Source: Flagellimonas eckloniae (lineage in GTDB: Bacteria; Bacteroidota; Bacteroidia; Flavobacteriales; Flavobacteriaceae). Taken from it: a DNA stretch of 64,000 nucleotides. The notes below the pieces were generated by a model. That model did not search any database, was not told the origin of the DNA, and was given only the letters and a program-made list of their open reading frames with translations. The stretch is from assembly GCF_001413955.1 (NCBI RefSeq), contig NZ_LCTZ01000002.1, positions 868,001 through 932,000 on the forward strand, given 5' to 3'. Position numbers and translations under genes: made by a program. This document shows, in pieces, positions 27,459 through 36,381 of the stretch; positions within the stretch are counted from its first letter, which is position 1; the number at the start of each line of letters is the position of its first letter.

Positions 27459-28700
27459 TTAAGCCTGTCCCCTATTTTTTTCTTCAATCCATTTGGCCAT
27501 ATACTTGGTACTTGCCATTGTTTGCTGTTGCAGTAACCTACCAATAAAATTCTGTTCTCGGTATTCTGTTAGATTTGATTGTATGTGTTTTAGTTTTTCT
27601 TCCAGCTTCTTGATGCGAATAGCCTTGCTGTAGTATTTATTAATAATAGCTATTCCACTGAACTGAGCTTGCCCCCACTTCTCCTTATTTTCATAAAGTT
27701 GAACCGATGCCTTAGCAAATACTTCCCAATCATCACAAATTATACCGCCCCAAGATGAATTCCCGTGCATACCTTCTGTACCTGTAGACGTGGTGACACT
27801 TGGGGTTCCATTTTTCATGGCATCAATCAATTTTCCTTTAATTCCAGCTCCAAACTGTAAAGGAGCTAACACTACTCGCGTGCTTTTTAATTTAGATGCT
27901 AAATCTTCAGCCCAACCCATCACATGAAAACCTTCTTTTGGGTTATTCATTTCTAGAATTTGTTGTGGAAGATAAGCTCCATAAATATTTAGGTTAGCCT
28001 CAGGGAGTCTATTTTTAATCAAAGGCCAAATATGTCTTTTAAGTGTTATAATAGAATCTACATTAGGGGTATGTTTGCCATTTCCGGCACATAAAAAGTC
28101 TTTTCGTTCTTCAAAGTTTGGCCAGGTATTGACTTCTTTATTGGAAATTTCATCCAACATAAAAGGAAGATGCAATAGCATATGTTTGGAAATTCCCAAC
28201 TCACTTTGTAAAATTTCCATTTCATAGGTTGAAATAAGTAAAGAAAGGTCAGAACGGTATATGCTTGTCATTTCACGTAGCGTCATGGAATGGTTCTTCC
28301 ATTTTTTTAAAGTGAACTCCTCCCCTTGTTTATAACATTCTTCTCTAACTTTTCTCAGGGAATGTAAATCTTCGGTGTTTAAAACCCGAAGTGCTTGTGG
28401 TGCAAATTCGGCTACACGCCACCCAAATTGCTCTTCCATCATATAGCGGTCAAAAACCACAATATCTGGATTCAGCTCTTGTACAAATACATCAAAACTA
28501 GAGTGATTTAGTTTTATGGTCATGAATTCAACATCTATTGAATCCAAATTGTAACTGTATTGAGATTTCACGGCTGTTGAGCTGAAAACTACTTGATATC
28601 CAAACTTTTTAAAGGCATTCAACAACTGAAGCATACGGTGACCAGCAGCTGTTGTGTTAGGTTCTGGCCAGACATATCCGATAAAAAGAGCCTTTTTCAT
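27459..28700 (-). CDS. GT-B fold glycosyltransferase (family 4-like)
   Basis: 413 aa. The N-terminus LFIGYVWPEPNTTAAGHRM is typical of GT4-like enzymes, and the C-terminal half has the donor-binding region VVLAPLQFGAGIKGKLIDAM with GTEGM after it. There is no membrane segment, so it is cytoplasmic. The donor and acceptor sugars are unknown. It starts 5 bases after the helicase gene in the same direction, although the two products show no obvious link. Confidence 0.85.
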   Translation of the reverse strand: MKKALFIGYVWPEPNTTAAGHRMLQLLNAFKKFGYQVVFSSTAVKSQYSYNLDSIDVEFMTIKLNHSSFDVFVQELNPDIVVFDRYMMEEQFGWRVAEFAPQALRVLNTEDLHSLRKVREECYKQGEEFTLKKWKNHSMTLREMTSIYRSDLSLLISTYEMEILQSELGISKHMLLHLPFMLDEISNKEVNTWPNFEERKDFLCAGNGKHTPNVDSIITLKRHIWPLIKNRLPEANLNIYGAYLPQQILEMNNPKEGFHVMGWAEDLASKLKSTRVVLAPLQFGAGIKGKLIDAMKNGTPSVTTSTGTEGMHGNSSWGGIICDDWEVFAKASVQLYENKEKWGQAQFSGIAIINKYYSKAIRIKKLEEKLKHIQSNLTEYREQNFIGRLLQQQTMASTKYMAKWIEEKNRGQA

Positions 28701-28705
28701 TTTGG

Positions 28706-30217
28706 CTATAGTAGTGCCGCAAACTTTTTGGAAATATTGGAGCGTAATTTTCGCTCATAATCCTCTTCCAACCATTCCTTGTAGTTCTTGGTGTTGTTCA
28801 TGATGCAATAGGAATATTGACGTACTCTATAGGCAATTTCTTCTTTGAGTTCCTTGGCGAGGATGCGGGCATCAAAAACATCCTCACTGTTTTCTACACA
28901 AATCTGTGCATGTTGCTCAATACTCATTTCCAATACCAATTTCGATTTTTTCCCTTGGGCAAAAATTCGCTTGTATTCTGCCTTAATATCAAATGTGATA
29001 TTATCCGATTTGCTGAACTTTGCCTTAAGTTCTTCGGGCATTTCATAGATAAATTCCTTTTCTATATCCTCATCATTCTTGATGTTTTCTAGATAAAAAT
29101 CTGGAAAGTGAAAGATTTCCTGCCAATCCACAGGAGCATTCCATGGTCCAAACCGTGCGATATTGTTTCCCATATCTATTACGGTGAACTCGTCTTTATT
29201 GGGCAAAATTCTAGACCCTCTACCAATCATTTGAAAATATAGGGTAAGGGAGCGGGTGGCTCTATTCAAAATAATGGATTGCACCGTTGGTTCGTCAAAA
29301 CCTGTAGTCAATATACTTACCGAAGTTAATATGGCGTCTGGTGTTTTTGCAAACCAGTCCAAAATCTCCCTTCGTTCATTAGCTGTATTTTTATTATCTA
29401 AATGCCTTACATTATACCCTGCCTTTTTAAAGGTTTCATACACATAAAGTGATGTATTTATACCATTGTTGAAAATCAATGTTTTGGTGCCTTTTGCTAT
29501 TTCTTCATAGGCCGTTACAAGTTTGCCCAACATGCTATGGTTACCGTAAAATTCATCTGAAGATTTCACGGTATAATCGCCATTTATACCAAGTTTTAGG
29601 GTTTTTAGGCTTACATCATAATTATATAGATTGGCTTTTGCCAAAAATCGCTTCTCTATTAAAGATTTAATGGACTCCCCTATGATCAAATGCTTGTAAT
29701 GATCTTTCATGGGTAGCTTTATGTTGGAACTTAACGGTGTTGCCGTAACTCCCAAAATCGTAGAATCTTCAAAATACTTGAATAGTTTTCTAAAGGAATT
29801 GTAGTGGGCCTCATCTATAATCACAAGGCCAATGTTGTTTATGGTAACTTTTTCTTCCTGTAACCTATTGTTCAGGGTTTCCACCATGGCTACAAAACAC
29901 ATATAATCATCTTGGTCCTGTAGCTCTTTTACCTCACTATTAATGATTTTGTTGGCCACTCCAAACCCATGTAGCATCTTGGAAGTCTGTCTGCTCAACT
30001 CAATTCTATGGGTAAGCACCATGACCTTTTTACCAGTGTCCTTGATGTACTTTCGGGTAATTTCAGAAAAAACCACTGTTTTTCCACCTCCAGTTGGTAA
30101 CTGGTATAAGATATTGCTGCCCTTGGGCAATTCATTTATGTGTTTGAATATCTGCTTTAAATCTTCAAGCTGATAATCATATAATGTTTTTCTATTAACT
30201 ACTTTCTCTACCTCCAA
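28706..30217 (-). CDS. SF2 DEAD/DEAH-box helicase (type III restriction-like)
   Basis: 503 aa. The helicase core has Walker A QLPTGGGKTVVF near residue 40, Walker B VIIDEAHYN, motif III GVTATPL, and motif VI MIGRGSRI. The second RecA domain includes TSVSILTTGFDEP. The C-terminal 120 residues are helical and charged. It unwinds DNA or RNA with ATP. No methylase, nuclease or defence partner is adjacent, so a role in repair, or as an orphan helicase, is more likely than restriction. Confidence 0.87.
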   Translation of the reverse strand: MEVEKVVNRKTLYDYQLEDLKQIFKHINELPKGSNILYQLPTGGGKTVVFSEITRKYIKDTGKKVMVLTHRIELSRQTSKMLHGFGVANKIINSEVKELQDQDDYMCFVAMVETLNNRLQEEKVTINNIGLVIIDEAHYNSFRKLFKYFEDSTILGVTATPLSSNIKLPMKDHYKHLIIGESIKSLIEKRFLAKANLYNYDVSLKTLKLGINGDYTVKSSDEFYGNHSMLGKLVTAYEEIAKGTKTLIFNNGINTSLYVYETFKKAGYNVRHLDNKNTANERREILDWFAKTPDAILTSVSILTTGFDEPTVQSIILNRATRSLTLYFQMIGRGSRILPNKDEFTVIDMGNNIARFGPWNAPVDWQEIFHFPDFYLENIKNDEDIEKEFIYEMPEELKAKFSKSDNITFDIKAEYKRIFAQGKKSKLVLEMSIEQHAQICVENSEDVFDARILAKELKEEIAYRVRQYSYCIMNNTKNYKEWLEEDYERKLRSNISKKFAALL

Positions 30218-30320
30218 AGGAAAAATGGATTAAATGTTCCAAACTATCAAACCTTACAAAATTAGGAGTTTTTTAGGCCGCGACTAAATATAATTTCACC
30301 AATTCTATCAAGATACTATC

Positions 30321-30330
30321 AACAATTGTT
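30321..30330. promoter_or_regulatory. palindrome AACAATTGTT upstream of rpoD, copy 1
   Basis: This is the first of two identical 10-bp palindromes (the second is at 30379), with centres 58 bases apart, in the 236-base helicase-rpoD divergent region. A dimeric regulator site is conceivable. Confidence 0.35.
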
Positions 30331-30378
30331 CAAGTTTTGGTTTAAATGGGTTCTTACTCATAACATTTTGATAACAAT

Positions 30379-30388
30379 AACAATTGTT
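30379..30388. promoter_or_regulatory. palindrome AACAATTGTT upstream of rpoD, copy 2
   Basis: The second copy of the same 10-bp palindrome lies 66 bases before the rpoD ATG, in an AAC/GTT-rich context. Its function is inferred only from the repetition. Confidence 0.35.
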
Positions 30389-30453
30389 GTTTGGAAAATA
30401 GTCTTTTATGATGTATAATGTAGTCTTTAACTAATAAGAAACCATAGACATCC

Positions 30454-31317
30454 ATGAGGCAACTTAAAATAATCAAACAGGTTACTAATAGAGAATCCAA
30501 ATCGCTTGATAAATACCTTCAAGATATTAGTAAAATAGATTTGATAACCGCACAGGAAGAGGTAGAGTTGGCTCAACGCATACGAACAGGCGACCGCTTG
30601 GCCCTAGAAAAATTGACCAATGCCAATTTAAGGTTTGTGGTATCTGTTGCCAAACAGTACCAGAATCAAGGCTTAAAATTACCTGATCTTATTAATGAAG
30701 GTAATGTTGGATTGGTAAAAGCAGCCCAAAGATTTGATGAAACCCGTGGGTTCAAGTTTATTTCCTATGCTGTGTGGTGGATTAGACAATCCATTCTTCA
30801 AGCATTGGCGGAACAGTCTAGGGTTGTACGTCTTCCTCTGAACAAGATTGGTTCTATCAACAAAATAAAAAAGACATTCTCCTATTTAGAGCAGGCACAT
30901 GAAAGACCACCTTCGCCTGAGGAAATTGCCAAGGAATTGGACATGACGGTTACTGAGGTTAAACAATCGCTCAAAAATACTGGAAGACATGTATCTATGG
31001 ATGCGCCATTGCGTGAAGGAGAAACTTCGAGTTTGTACGATGTGTTGAATTCAAGTGAATCTCCCAAACCGGACAAGGATTTAATGCATCAATCCTTAAA
31101 TACAGAAATTAACAGGGCTTTGGAAACATTGTCTCCGCGTGAAGCAGATGTAGTTCGTTTATATTATGGAATTGGTGATCAACAATCCATGACATTGGAA
31201 GAAATAGGAAGTACTTTTGATTTAACACGGGAACGTGTGAGGCAAATAAGGGAAAAGGCAATACGAAAATTGCGACATACTTCTAAGAGTAAGATTCTAA
31301 AATCTTACTTGGGCTAG
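30454..31317 (+). CDS. rpoD: primary RNA polymerase sigma factor RpoD/SigA
   Basis: 287 aa, the short form typical of Bacteroidota without region 1.1. Region 1.2 is at residues 14-45. Region 2 contains [36 protein letters not shown] and the -10 recognition helix. Region 3 follows. Region 4.2 contains the helix-turn-helix [19 protein letters not shown] near the end. It directs transcription from TAnnTTTG promoters. Two matching palindromes lie upstream, and a terminator follows. Confidence 0.97.
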   Translation: MRQLKIIKQVTNRESKSLDKYLQDISKIDLITAQEEVELAQRIRTGDRLALEKLTNANLRFVVSVAKQYQNQGLKLPDLINEGNVGLVKAAQRFDETRGFKFISYAVWWIRQSILQALAEQSRVVRLPLNKIGSINKIKKTFSYLEQAHERPPSPEEIAKELDMTVTEVKQSLKNTGRHVSMDAPLREGETSSLYDVLNSSESPKPDKDLMHQSLNTEINRALETLSPREADVVRLYYGIGDQQSMTLEEIGSTFDLTRERVRQIREKAIRKLRHTSKSKILKSYLG

Positions 31318-31339
31318 GAAACCCTAATCTATAGAAAAG

Positions 31340-31365
31340 AGGATGTTAAATCCATCCTTTTTTTA
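31340..31365 (+). terminator. rho-independent terminator of rpoD
   Basis: AGGATG (31340-31345) pairs with CATCCT (31353-31358) across a 7-base loop and is followed by a run of T. It lies 23 bases after the rpoD stop. Confidence 0.8.
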
Positions 31366-31378
31366 TGCAGTAAATATG

Positions 31379-31483
31379 TTAGCTGGGGTAGTTCAGCTGA
31401 TTAATGTTGACATCGGTCAACATGTTATTCAAATCTTGGATAAAATTTAAATAGGCTGTATTTTCTTGGTTTTGATTTTTCAT
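31379..31483 (-). CDS. micro-ORF A, 34 aa, related to micro-ORF B
   Basis: The ATG at 31483 opens a 34-codon frame ending TAA at 31379. The core AYLNFIQDLNNML resembles EYLVFLQELNEIL of micro-ORF B immediately upstream: 7 of 12 aligned positions are identical from Tyr to Leu, and the others are mostly conservative. It is predicted to be a small amphipathic helix with no signal peptide. The likeness between neighbours argues for coding. No family is recognised. Confidence 0.4.
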   Translation of the reverse strand: MKNQNQENTAYLNFIQDLNNMLTDVNINQLNYPS

Positions 31484-31507
31484 GGGATAAAAGATTTGGG
31501 TTTGTGA

Positions 31508-31606
31508 CTATAAATAATCTAATTCGGCCAACTCGTTTAAGCTCAAAATTTCATTTAGTTCTTGAAGGAATACCAGGTACTCTTCTCCGTAGGTATCGTA
31601 CAACAT
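31508..31606 (-). CDS. micro-ORF B, 32 aa, related to micro-ORF A
   Basis: The ATG at 31606 opens a 32-codon acidic frame ending TAG at 31508; the stop is 24 bases before the start of micro-ORF A. It reads as YLVFLQELNEILS followed by LNELAELDYL, and so as a single amphipathic helix. The open frame extends upstream to 31699 without another ATG. A TAGGTTTA sequence about 45 bases upstream, with a TTG 20 bases before it, is a weak promoter candidate. Confidence 0.4.
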   Translation of the reverse strand: MLYDTYGEEYLVFLQELNEILSLNELAELDYL

Positions 31607-31773
31607 ACTATTGGTTAATTTATTATTTGGGTTATTGTTATAACGTAAACCTAATAGAAAGATTATCTGAGAACAATAAATTGTGGTGAAATTCCCTATT
31701 TAGGTTGTGAAACTATTATAATTTGATTTTATAGAAAATAGTGCTTTTTGAAGGTTATTTTGAGGTGAATCGC

Positions 31774-32136
31774 TTACTCCTCATGGGCTAGAATTTCAAT
31801 AGAAATACCAAAACCGATTTCTGGATCTAGTTGTTCATCTGGAGGACTAATATCAAACTCATCATATAAAAAACAAAGACTGATGGGCAGTTTTTCATCT
31901 TCTACCGGTAAAGCCTCTAATTTTTCCAAAAGTTTCTGTTTAATTTTTGCTGCCTTATTCCGTAAAATAGGATCTTCCTTACTATTTATTATCTTTTTAA
32001 GCATGGGGATTTCTTTTTGATCTCCCACTTCCAAGATTTCATCCAATAGAATAAGTTTACACTCCAAGTCTGAAGCGTGTTCAAACAATTGTTGAAAGAT
32101 ACTTTGGTAATAGTCAGGTAGGTTACTATCTTTCAT
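31774..32136 (-). CDS. hypothetical helical protein, 120 aa (HEAT-like)
   Basis: There is no signal peptide. Residues 10-75 look like two or three short alpha-helical hairpins (LECKLILLDEILEVG, IPMLKKIINSKEDPILRNKAAKIKQKLLEKL), resembling HEAT-type repeats. The C-terminal 40 residues are acidic (FDISPPDEQLDPEIGF). It lies 18 bases after the pseudo-HPt gene in the same direction, so the two are probably cotranscribed. A protein-binding role is inferred from the fold only. Confidence 0.65.
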   Translation of the reverse strand: MKDSNLPDYYQSIFQQLFEHASDLECKLILLDEILEVGDQKEIPMLKKIINSKEDPILRNKAAKIKQKLLEKLEALPVEDEKLPISLCFLYDEFDISPPDEQLDPEIGFGISIEILAHEE

Positions 32137-32154
32137 TGCTATTTGGTTTTAGGA

Positions 32155-32937
32155 TTAGATGTTCCGGAGGACCTCTACTTCAAAATCTACAAGCTCTTCA
32201 ACCTTTGGGTATTCAACCAAAAATTGATCGTACAAAAAGTTTAGGTACTTACTGTCATTGTCCGATTTACAAACTGCAATTATTTGTTTTGTTATTTCTA
32301 ACAGACTCACAGTTTTCATCATACGCAGACAAGGTTGTATCTTTTGGCAAGCAAACTCCACTCCACGAAAATTCTCTATGTTTAAATTAATTTTTAAGCT
32401 ACCGATAAACTCAACAATGTTTTGTTTGTAGAGTCTTATAAGCTCTTCCAATAATTCCATTTCTCCAGCACATTCTTTCAATACTGGTGTCAAATCGACT
32501 TTATGGGTTGCCAAAAGTGATTCTAGGTTCTTTTCTATTTGTAAGGTCTTTAGGGGCATGTTACTTTTGATGGGGTTTGAATCTTTCATAGCCAGTCTTT
32601 GACCGGTTTCTTTTAATGTCTTTACAATTTTGTCTTGTTTTTTGGTCAAAGGTGTATCTTCAAGGGAATTGATTAAAGACAGTAGCAGTTCAGTATCAGT
32701 AAGCGTTTTATCCTCAAGGGATGGCTTCATTGCCCCTTGAATACCTATTTGCTCATAGATTACGTCAAGTTGTTTCATTTCTGAAACACCAAAAACCCTA
32801 TCCTCCAAGCCGTTTTTAAAAGTATCAAAAGACCTTTTTAGTTTTCCCGCTTCTACCGTTCCCAATTCTTCATAAGAAAAGTTACTCAGTCCAATTTCCA
32901 ATTTTTCCAAATACGTCAATAACTCTCGTGTTCCCAA
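32155..32937 (-). CDS. hypothetical protein with HPt-like C-terminal domain lacking the phospho-His
   Basis: 260 aa. Residues 1-60 are helical and charged. A linker follows, and residues 150-255 resemble a histidine phosphotransfer (HPt) four-helix domain: MELLEELIRLYKQNIVEF, then a helix and CQKIQPCLRMMKT, where the usual HKIKPSL/HKLKG site should be. By eye the phosphorylated His is replaced by Gln. If correct it cannot relay phosphate by itself and might sequester a response regulator or kinase. The domain assignment is from pattern, not from a search. Confidence 0.55.
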   Translation of the reverse strand: MGTRELLTYLEKLEIGLSNFSYEELGTVEAGKLKRSFDTFKNGLEDRVFGVSEMKQLDVIYEQIGIQGAMKPSLEDKTLTDTELLLSLINSLEDTPLTKKQDKIVKTLKETGQRLAMKDSNPIKSNMPLKTLQIEKNLESLLATHKVDLTPVLKECAGEMELLEELIRLYKQNIVEFIGSLKINLNIENFRGVEFACQKIQPCLRMMKTVSLLEITKQIIAVCKSDNDSKYLNFLYDQFLVEYPKVEELVDFEVEVLRNI

Positions 32938-33063
32938 ATTCTCAGTAATTGATTATACATTTTCTTAAAAATGTAGATTTAGTTGTGGGAATACAACTTA
33001 TTGTTCCGTACTGTCTACATTTTGTTGTCAAAATGCTTTATTTGTATGTATAAACAATATGTT

Positions 33064-34347
33064 ATGAGATATTTCTACGCATTATATAGCATTGTGATCT
33101 TAATTTCCTGTGCCGAAAAGAACTCTAAAAAAACTGAAACTTTGGAAGAAAAAGCAAAACAGATACATGAAAAAGTAATTACTATTGATACCCATGATGA
33201 TATCAATGTTTTAAACTTTACTGATTCCATTAATTACACTCAAAACTTGAATACCCAAGTGAATTTGCCCAAAATGATTCAGGGTGGCCTTGATGCAGTT
33301 TGGTTGATCGTATACACTGGCCAAGACTCACTGACTGCAGAAGGATATGCCAAAGCATCTGAGAATGCTATTTCCAAATTTGAAGCTATCCATAGGTTAT
33401 GTGATACCTATGCCCCTGATAAAATAGAAGTGGCACTTACCTCTGATGATGTTAGGCGTATTAGTGCCTCTGGTAAAAAAGTGGCAATGATCGGTGTGGA
33501 AAATGCATATCCAATTGGTGAAGATTTATCAAAATTTGAAGAATATTATAACCGTGGGGCTCGCTATATTTCACTATCCCATAATGGACATAGTCAGTTT
33601 TGCGATTCCAATACTGGGGAAAAAGATAGTGTATGGCTACACAATGGTTTAAGTGATTTAGGGAAAAAAGCTGTAAAAGAGATGAATAGATTGGGAATAA
33701 TGATAGATGTTTCGCATCCTTCAAAAGAATCCATGAAGCAGATGATAGCTCATTCCAAAGCACCAATAATCGCGTCTCATTCATCAGCAAGAGCATTATG
33801 TGACCATAGTAGGAATTTGGACGATGAGCAACTTTTATTGTTAAAAGAAAATGGAGGAGTTGTCCAAACCGTTGCATTCAGTTCCTATTTAAACACGGAA
33901 AAACATGAAACAAGAGCTACTTATATGAAGTCTGTTCATCAAAAGATTGCTGATTCCTTGGGAATAAATTGGTATGACCGTTCTCAATTTTCTTCCTTGA
34001 CGGACGAACAAAAGGCTGAGTTTATGGAAAACTATCCGAAGGTTAAAAAAATGGGCAATGAGCTGGCAGCTACGCTAGAAGAAGCTCCGCCAGCTGTCAA
34101 TGTATCGGATTTTGTTGATCATATTGATTATTTGGTCAAACTCATTGGAATAGAACATGTAGGGATTAGCTCAGACTTTGATGGCGGCGGCGGTATTGAA
34201 GGTTGGTCTGATGCTTCTGAAACCTTTAATGTTACCCTAGAACTGGTCAAAAGAGGGTATACCGAGGAAGAAATCACCAAACTTTGGGGCGGAAATTTAC
34301 TTCGCGTATTGGATAAGGTGCAGGCTATAGCAGCCACCATGGATTAG
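33064..34347 (+). CDS. membrane dipeptidase (M19, renal dipeptidase-like), lipoprotein
   Basis: 427 aa from the ATG at 33064, which places a lipoprotein signal (IVILISC) at the start; the frame is open further upstream. Metal-binding motifs include TIDTHDDINV (HxD), ISLSHNGHSQF, MIDVSHPS, IIASHSSARALCDHSRN and ISSDFDGGGG. It hydrolyses dipeptides with a C-terminal or D-amino acid in the periplasm. It converges with the thioesterase gene, overlapping its stop by 4 bases. Confidence 0.93.
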   Translation: MRYFYALYSIVILISCAEKNSKKTETLEEKAKQIHEKVITIDTHDDINVLNFTDSINYTQNLNTQVNLPKMIQGGLDAVWLIVYTGQDSLTAEGYAKASENAISKFEAIHRLCDTYAPDKIEVALTSDDVRRISASGKKVAMIGVENAYPIGEDLSKFEEYYNRGARYISLSHNGHSQFCDSNTGEKDSVWLHNGLSDLGKKAVKEMNRLGIMIDVSHPSKESMKQMIAHSKAPIIASHSSARALCDHSRNLDDEQLLLLKENGGVVQTVAFSSYLNTEKHETRATYMKSVHQKIADSLGINWYDRSQFSSLTDEQKAEFMENYPKVKKMGNELAATLEEAPPAVNVSDFVDHIDYLVKLIGIEHVGISSDFDGGGGIEGWSDASETFNVTLELVKRGYTEEEITKLWGGNLLRVLDKVQAIAATMD

Positions 34348-34751
34348 GACTCTTCCTTTTCCCGTTTAGCCAATCTATCTTTCACATATTCCACTTTGAC
34401 CTTACCGTGTGCCTTGGGATTTCCATTATCATCTAAATTTACCATGATGATATTATCAACGGTCACAATACTCTCATGAGTCATTTTGTTCCGTACCTCA
34501 CAGTTCAATGATATTGAAGTATGCCCAAATTTGATTACTTCTATCCCAATTTCCACGATATCACCTTTTTTTGCCGTGCTCATAAAGTTGATTTCCGACA
34601 TATACTTGGTAACAACCTTTTTGCTCTCCAATTGTATAATGCTATAAAGCGCTGCTTCCTCATCTATCCAAGCAAGTAATGTGCCTCCAAATAAAGTTTC
34701 ATTGGCATTCAGGTCCTCTGGTTTTACCCATTTTCTAGTATGAAATCTCAT
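34344..34751 (-). CDS. acyl-CoA thioesterase (hotdog fold, YciA-like)
   Basis: 135 aa hotdog-fold protein. The catalytic region is NANETLFGGTLLAWIDEEAA near residue 17. EINFMSTAKKGDIVEIGIEV follows, as in YciA/ACOT-type acyl-CoA thioesterases. It releases CoA from acyl-CoAs in the cytoplasm. The C-terminal tail is charged. The gene stands alone, with about 200 bases upstream. Confidence 0.87.
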   Translation of the reverse strand: MRFHTRKWVKPEDLNANETLFGGTLLAWIDEEAALYSIIQLESKKVVTKYMSEINFMSTAKKGDIVEIGIEVIKFGHTSISLNCEVRNKMTHESIVTVDNIIMVNLDDNGNPKAHGKVKVEYVKDRLAKREKEES

Positions 34752-34948
34752 TTTAAAAAAACGTATTTACAGTTAAATTCAAAGCAAAGTTAGCCTAAAA
34801 CAATAGAGCTTTTCTTAATATTCTTTCGTTTTTTCTTTAATTATGAAATTGAAATATTTTGTGTCAGGAGAGTAAAAATTTTATAATTTTCAGCTTTTAA
34901 TTTGATGAAATCCCTCAACTAATCATAAAATTTTAAAGCCCCATAATG

Positions 34949-35848
34949 TTACTCAAACAAGCCCTTTTGAGGACTTAAAGTTGTTTGGGGAATGGTTAAA
35001 TCAGTTCCAAATTTTTGATTGAGTTTCTCTATAAAATAGGCCGACAACAAAGGAGACTCCAATTCCAAATTCTGATGAACAAAGAAATGTATATTTTTCA
35101 GTCCAGAAGCTTTCCAACTGGATAGCCTATCAATCCAATCGTCAAGCCTGTTATAATCAGATTCATGGTTTGCGCCTACATAACGTATAAATGCTTCATT
35201 GGTTGTCAATCGCATATGCATAATATCCCGTCTACCAGCAGTATCTACCAAGACATTGGTGATGTTATTTTCTTCCAGTAAATGATACAACTCTTGCGCA
35301 ACTTTTGGGTCATTAAACCAATCTGTATGCCTAAATTCCATGGCCAATGGAAATTCTTTTGGCCAATATTCCACAAACTGTACTACTCTATCCCAATTTT
35401 TGGGATTAAAGTTATTGTGCATTTGCAAAAAAATAGTGCCCAACTTATCTTTTAAGAGTGAAGTAACTTCCAGATAGCGATCGGCCACTTCGTAAACCTT
35501 ATCATTGAGCCTGCGTAAATGACTTACCTCATTGGTCATTTTTGGAAAGAACTTAAATCCTTCAGGAGTTTTATCATACCATTTTTGGTACTGTTCCGCA
35601 GGAAATATTCTATAAAAGGTAGCATTAAGCTCAATACTATTAAATTGGGATGAATAATAGACCAACTCATCTTTGGTGCCCCTGGGGTAAAAATTCTTTA
35701 AATCCTGTCGGTTCCATTTGGCGCATCCAATAAATATGTTGGGACTACCGGTTTTATTTTGTTTTGACAGGAGAACCTGAGTGTCTGGATGATCCTCAGA
35801 GATTGTGAAATCAATAAGCTCTGGTTGTTCTACCTTTCCAAACTTCAT
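34949..35848 (-). CDS. DUF72 domain-containing protein
   Basis: 299 aa. The TIM-barrel-like DUF72 pattern is visible: FIGCAKWNRQDLKNFYP near residue 40, FNSIELNATFYR, FKFFPKMTNEVSH, FLQMHNNF, MEFRHTDWF and IHFFVHQN at the end. The function of the family is not established. It is cytoplasmic and has no clear operon partner. Confidence 0.9.
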   Translation of the reverse strand: MKFGKVEQPELIDFTISEDHPDTQVLLSKQNKTGSPNIFIGCAKWNRQDLKNFYPRGTKDELVYYSSQFNSIELNATFYRIFPAEQYQKWYDKTPEGFKFFPKMTNEVSHLRRLNDKVYEVADRYLEVTSLLKDKLGTIFLQMHNNFNPKNWDRVVQFVEYWPKEFPLAMEFRHTDWFNDPKVAQELYHLLEENNITNVLVDTAGRRDIMHMRLTTNEAFIRYVGANHESDYNRLDDWIDRLSSWKASGLKNIHFFVHQNLELESPLLSAYFIEKLNQKFGTDLTIPQTTLSPQKGLFE

Positions 35849-35973
35849 GGATTGAGTTTTAGTATAAAGACGAAGTTATGAATAAATCATGCCTGTTCAT
35901 AACATCGTTAAAAACTATTGGTTCCTTAAAATTTGCACAGTTTCCGATTGTGTAATTTTATAAAAACTACAAC

Positions 35974-36381
35974 ATGGATTCAAGATCCGAGAATCTTTTG
36001 GGCATTCGTCCGGAGATTAGTAAAGCTCAATTACATGAAAACATGGGTACAGATGAACGTTTTCAAAACCAGACTTTACGTCCAGTAATCAAACTTCAAA
36101 ATTTCCTATTGCTCGAAGCTTTTAAAAACTATACCCACAAGCATAAAGGTGCCTTTTATGAGCTGTCCTTAGAAAAAAGATTGGAGTATATTGAACGTGC
36201 AATCCAAAAGGATATTAAATTCAGAAACTCCTTAAAAGGCATGGTCATAGGTCAATTTACCCTTGAAGAATATCAAACCTATACCATGAACTCTTCTGCT
36301 TTGAACAAAAGAATGATGAACATGGTTATTGAGCGCTTGAAAGATCAAGTGCAGTTATTGGAAAATGAACTGCTAGTCTAA
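35974..36381 (+). CDS. conserved hypothetical protein, 135 aa
   Basis: This small soluble protein is mostly helical (LRPVIKLQNFLLLEAFKNYTHKH, LEYIERAIQKDIKFRNSLKG, and a long C-terminal helix). It has no signal peptide or catalytic motif I can name. I recall similar flavobacterial proteins sometimes labelled glyoxalase, but no glyoxalase metal motif is present. It overlaps the convergent DUF2461 gene by 9 bases. Confidence 0.75.
   Translation: MDSRSENLLGIRPEISKAQLHENMGTDERFQNQTLRPVIKLQNFLLLEAFKNYTHKHKGAFYELSLEKRLEYIERAIQKDIKFRNSLKGMVIGQFTLEEYQTYTMNSSALNKRMMNMVIERLKDQVQLLENELLV

Noticed and set aside
28706-30217. Helicase as part of a defence system
   Set aside because: It resembles type III restriction helicases, but no methylase, nuclease or other defence gene is nearby.
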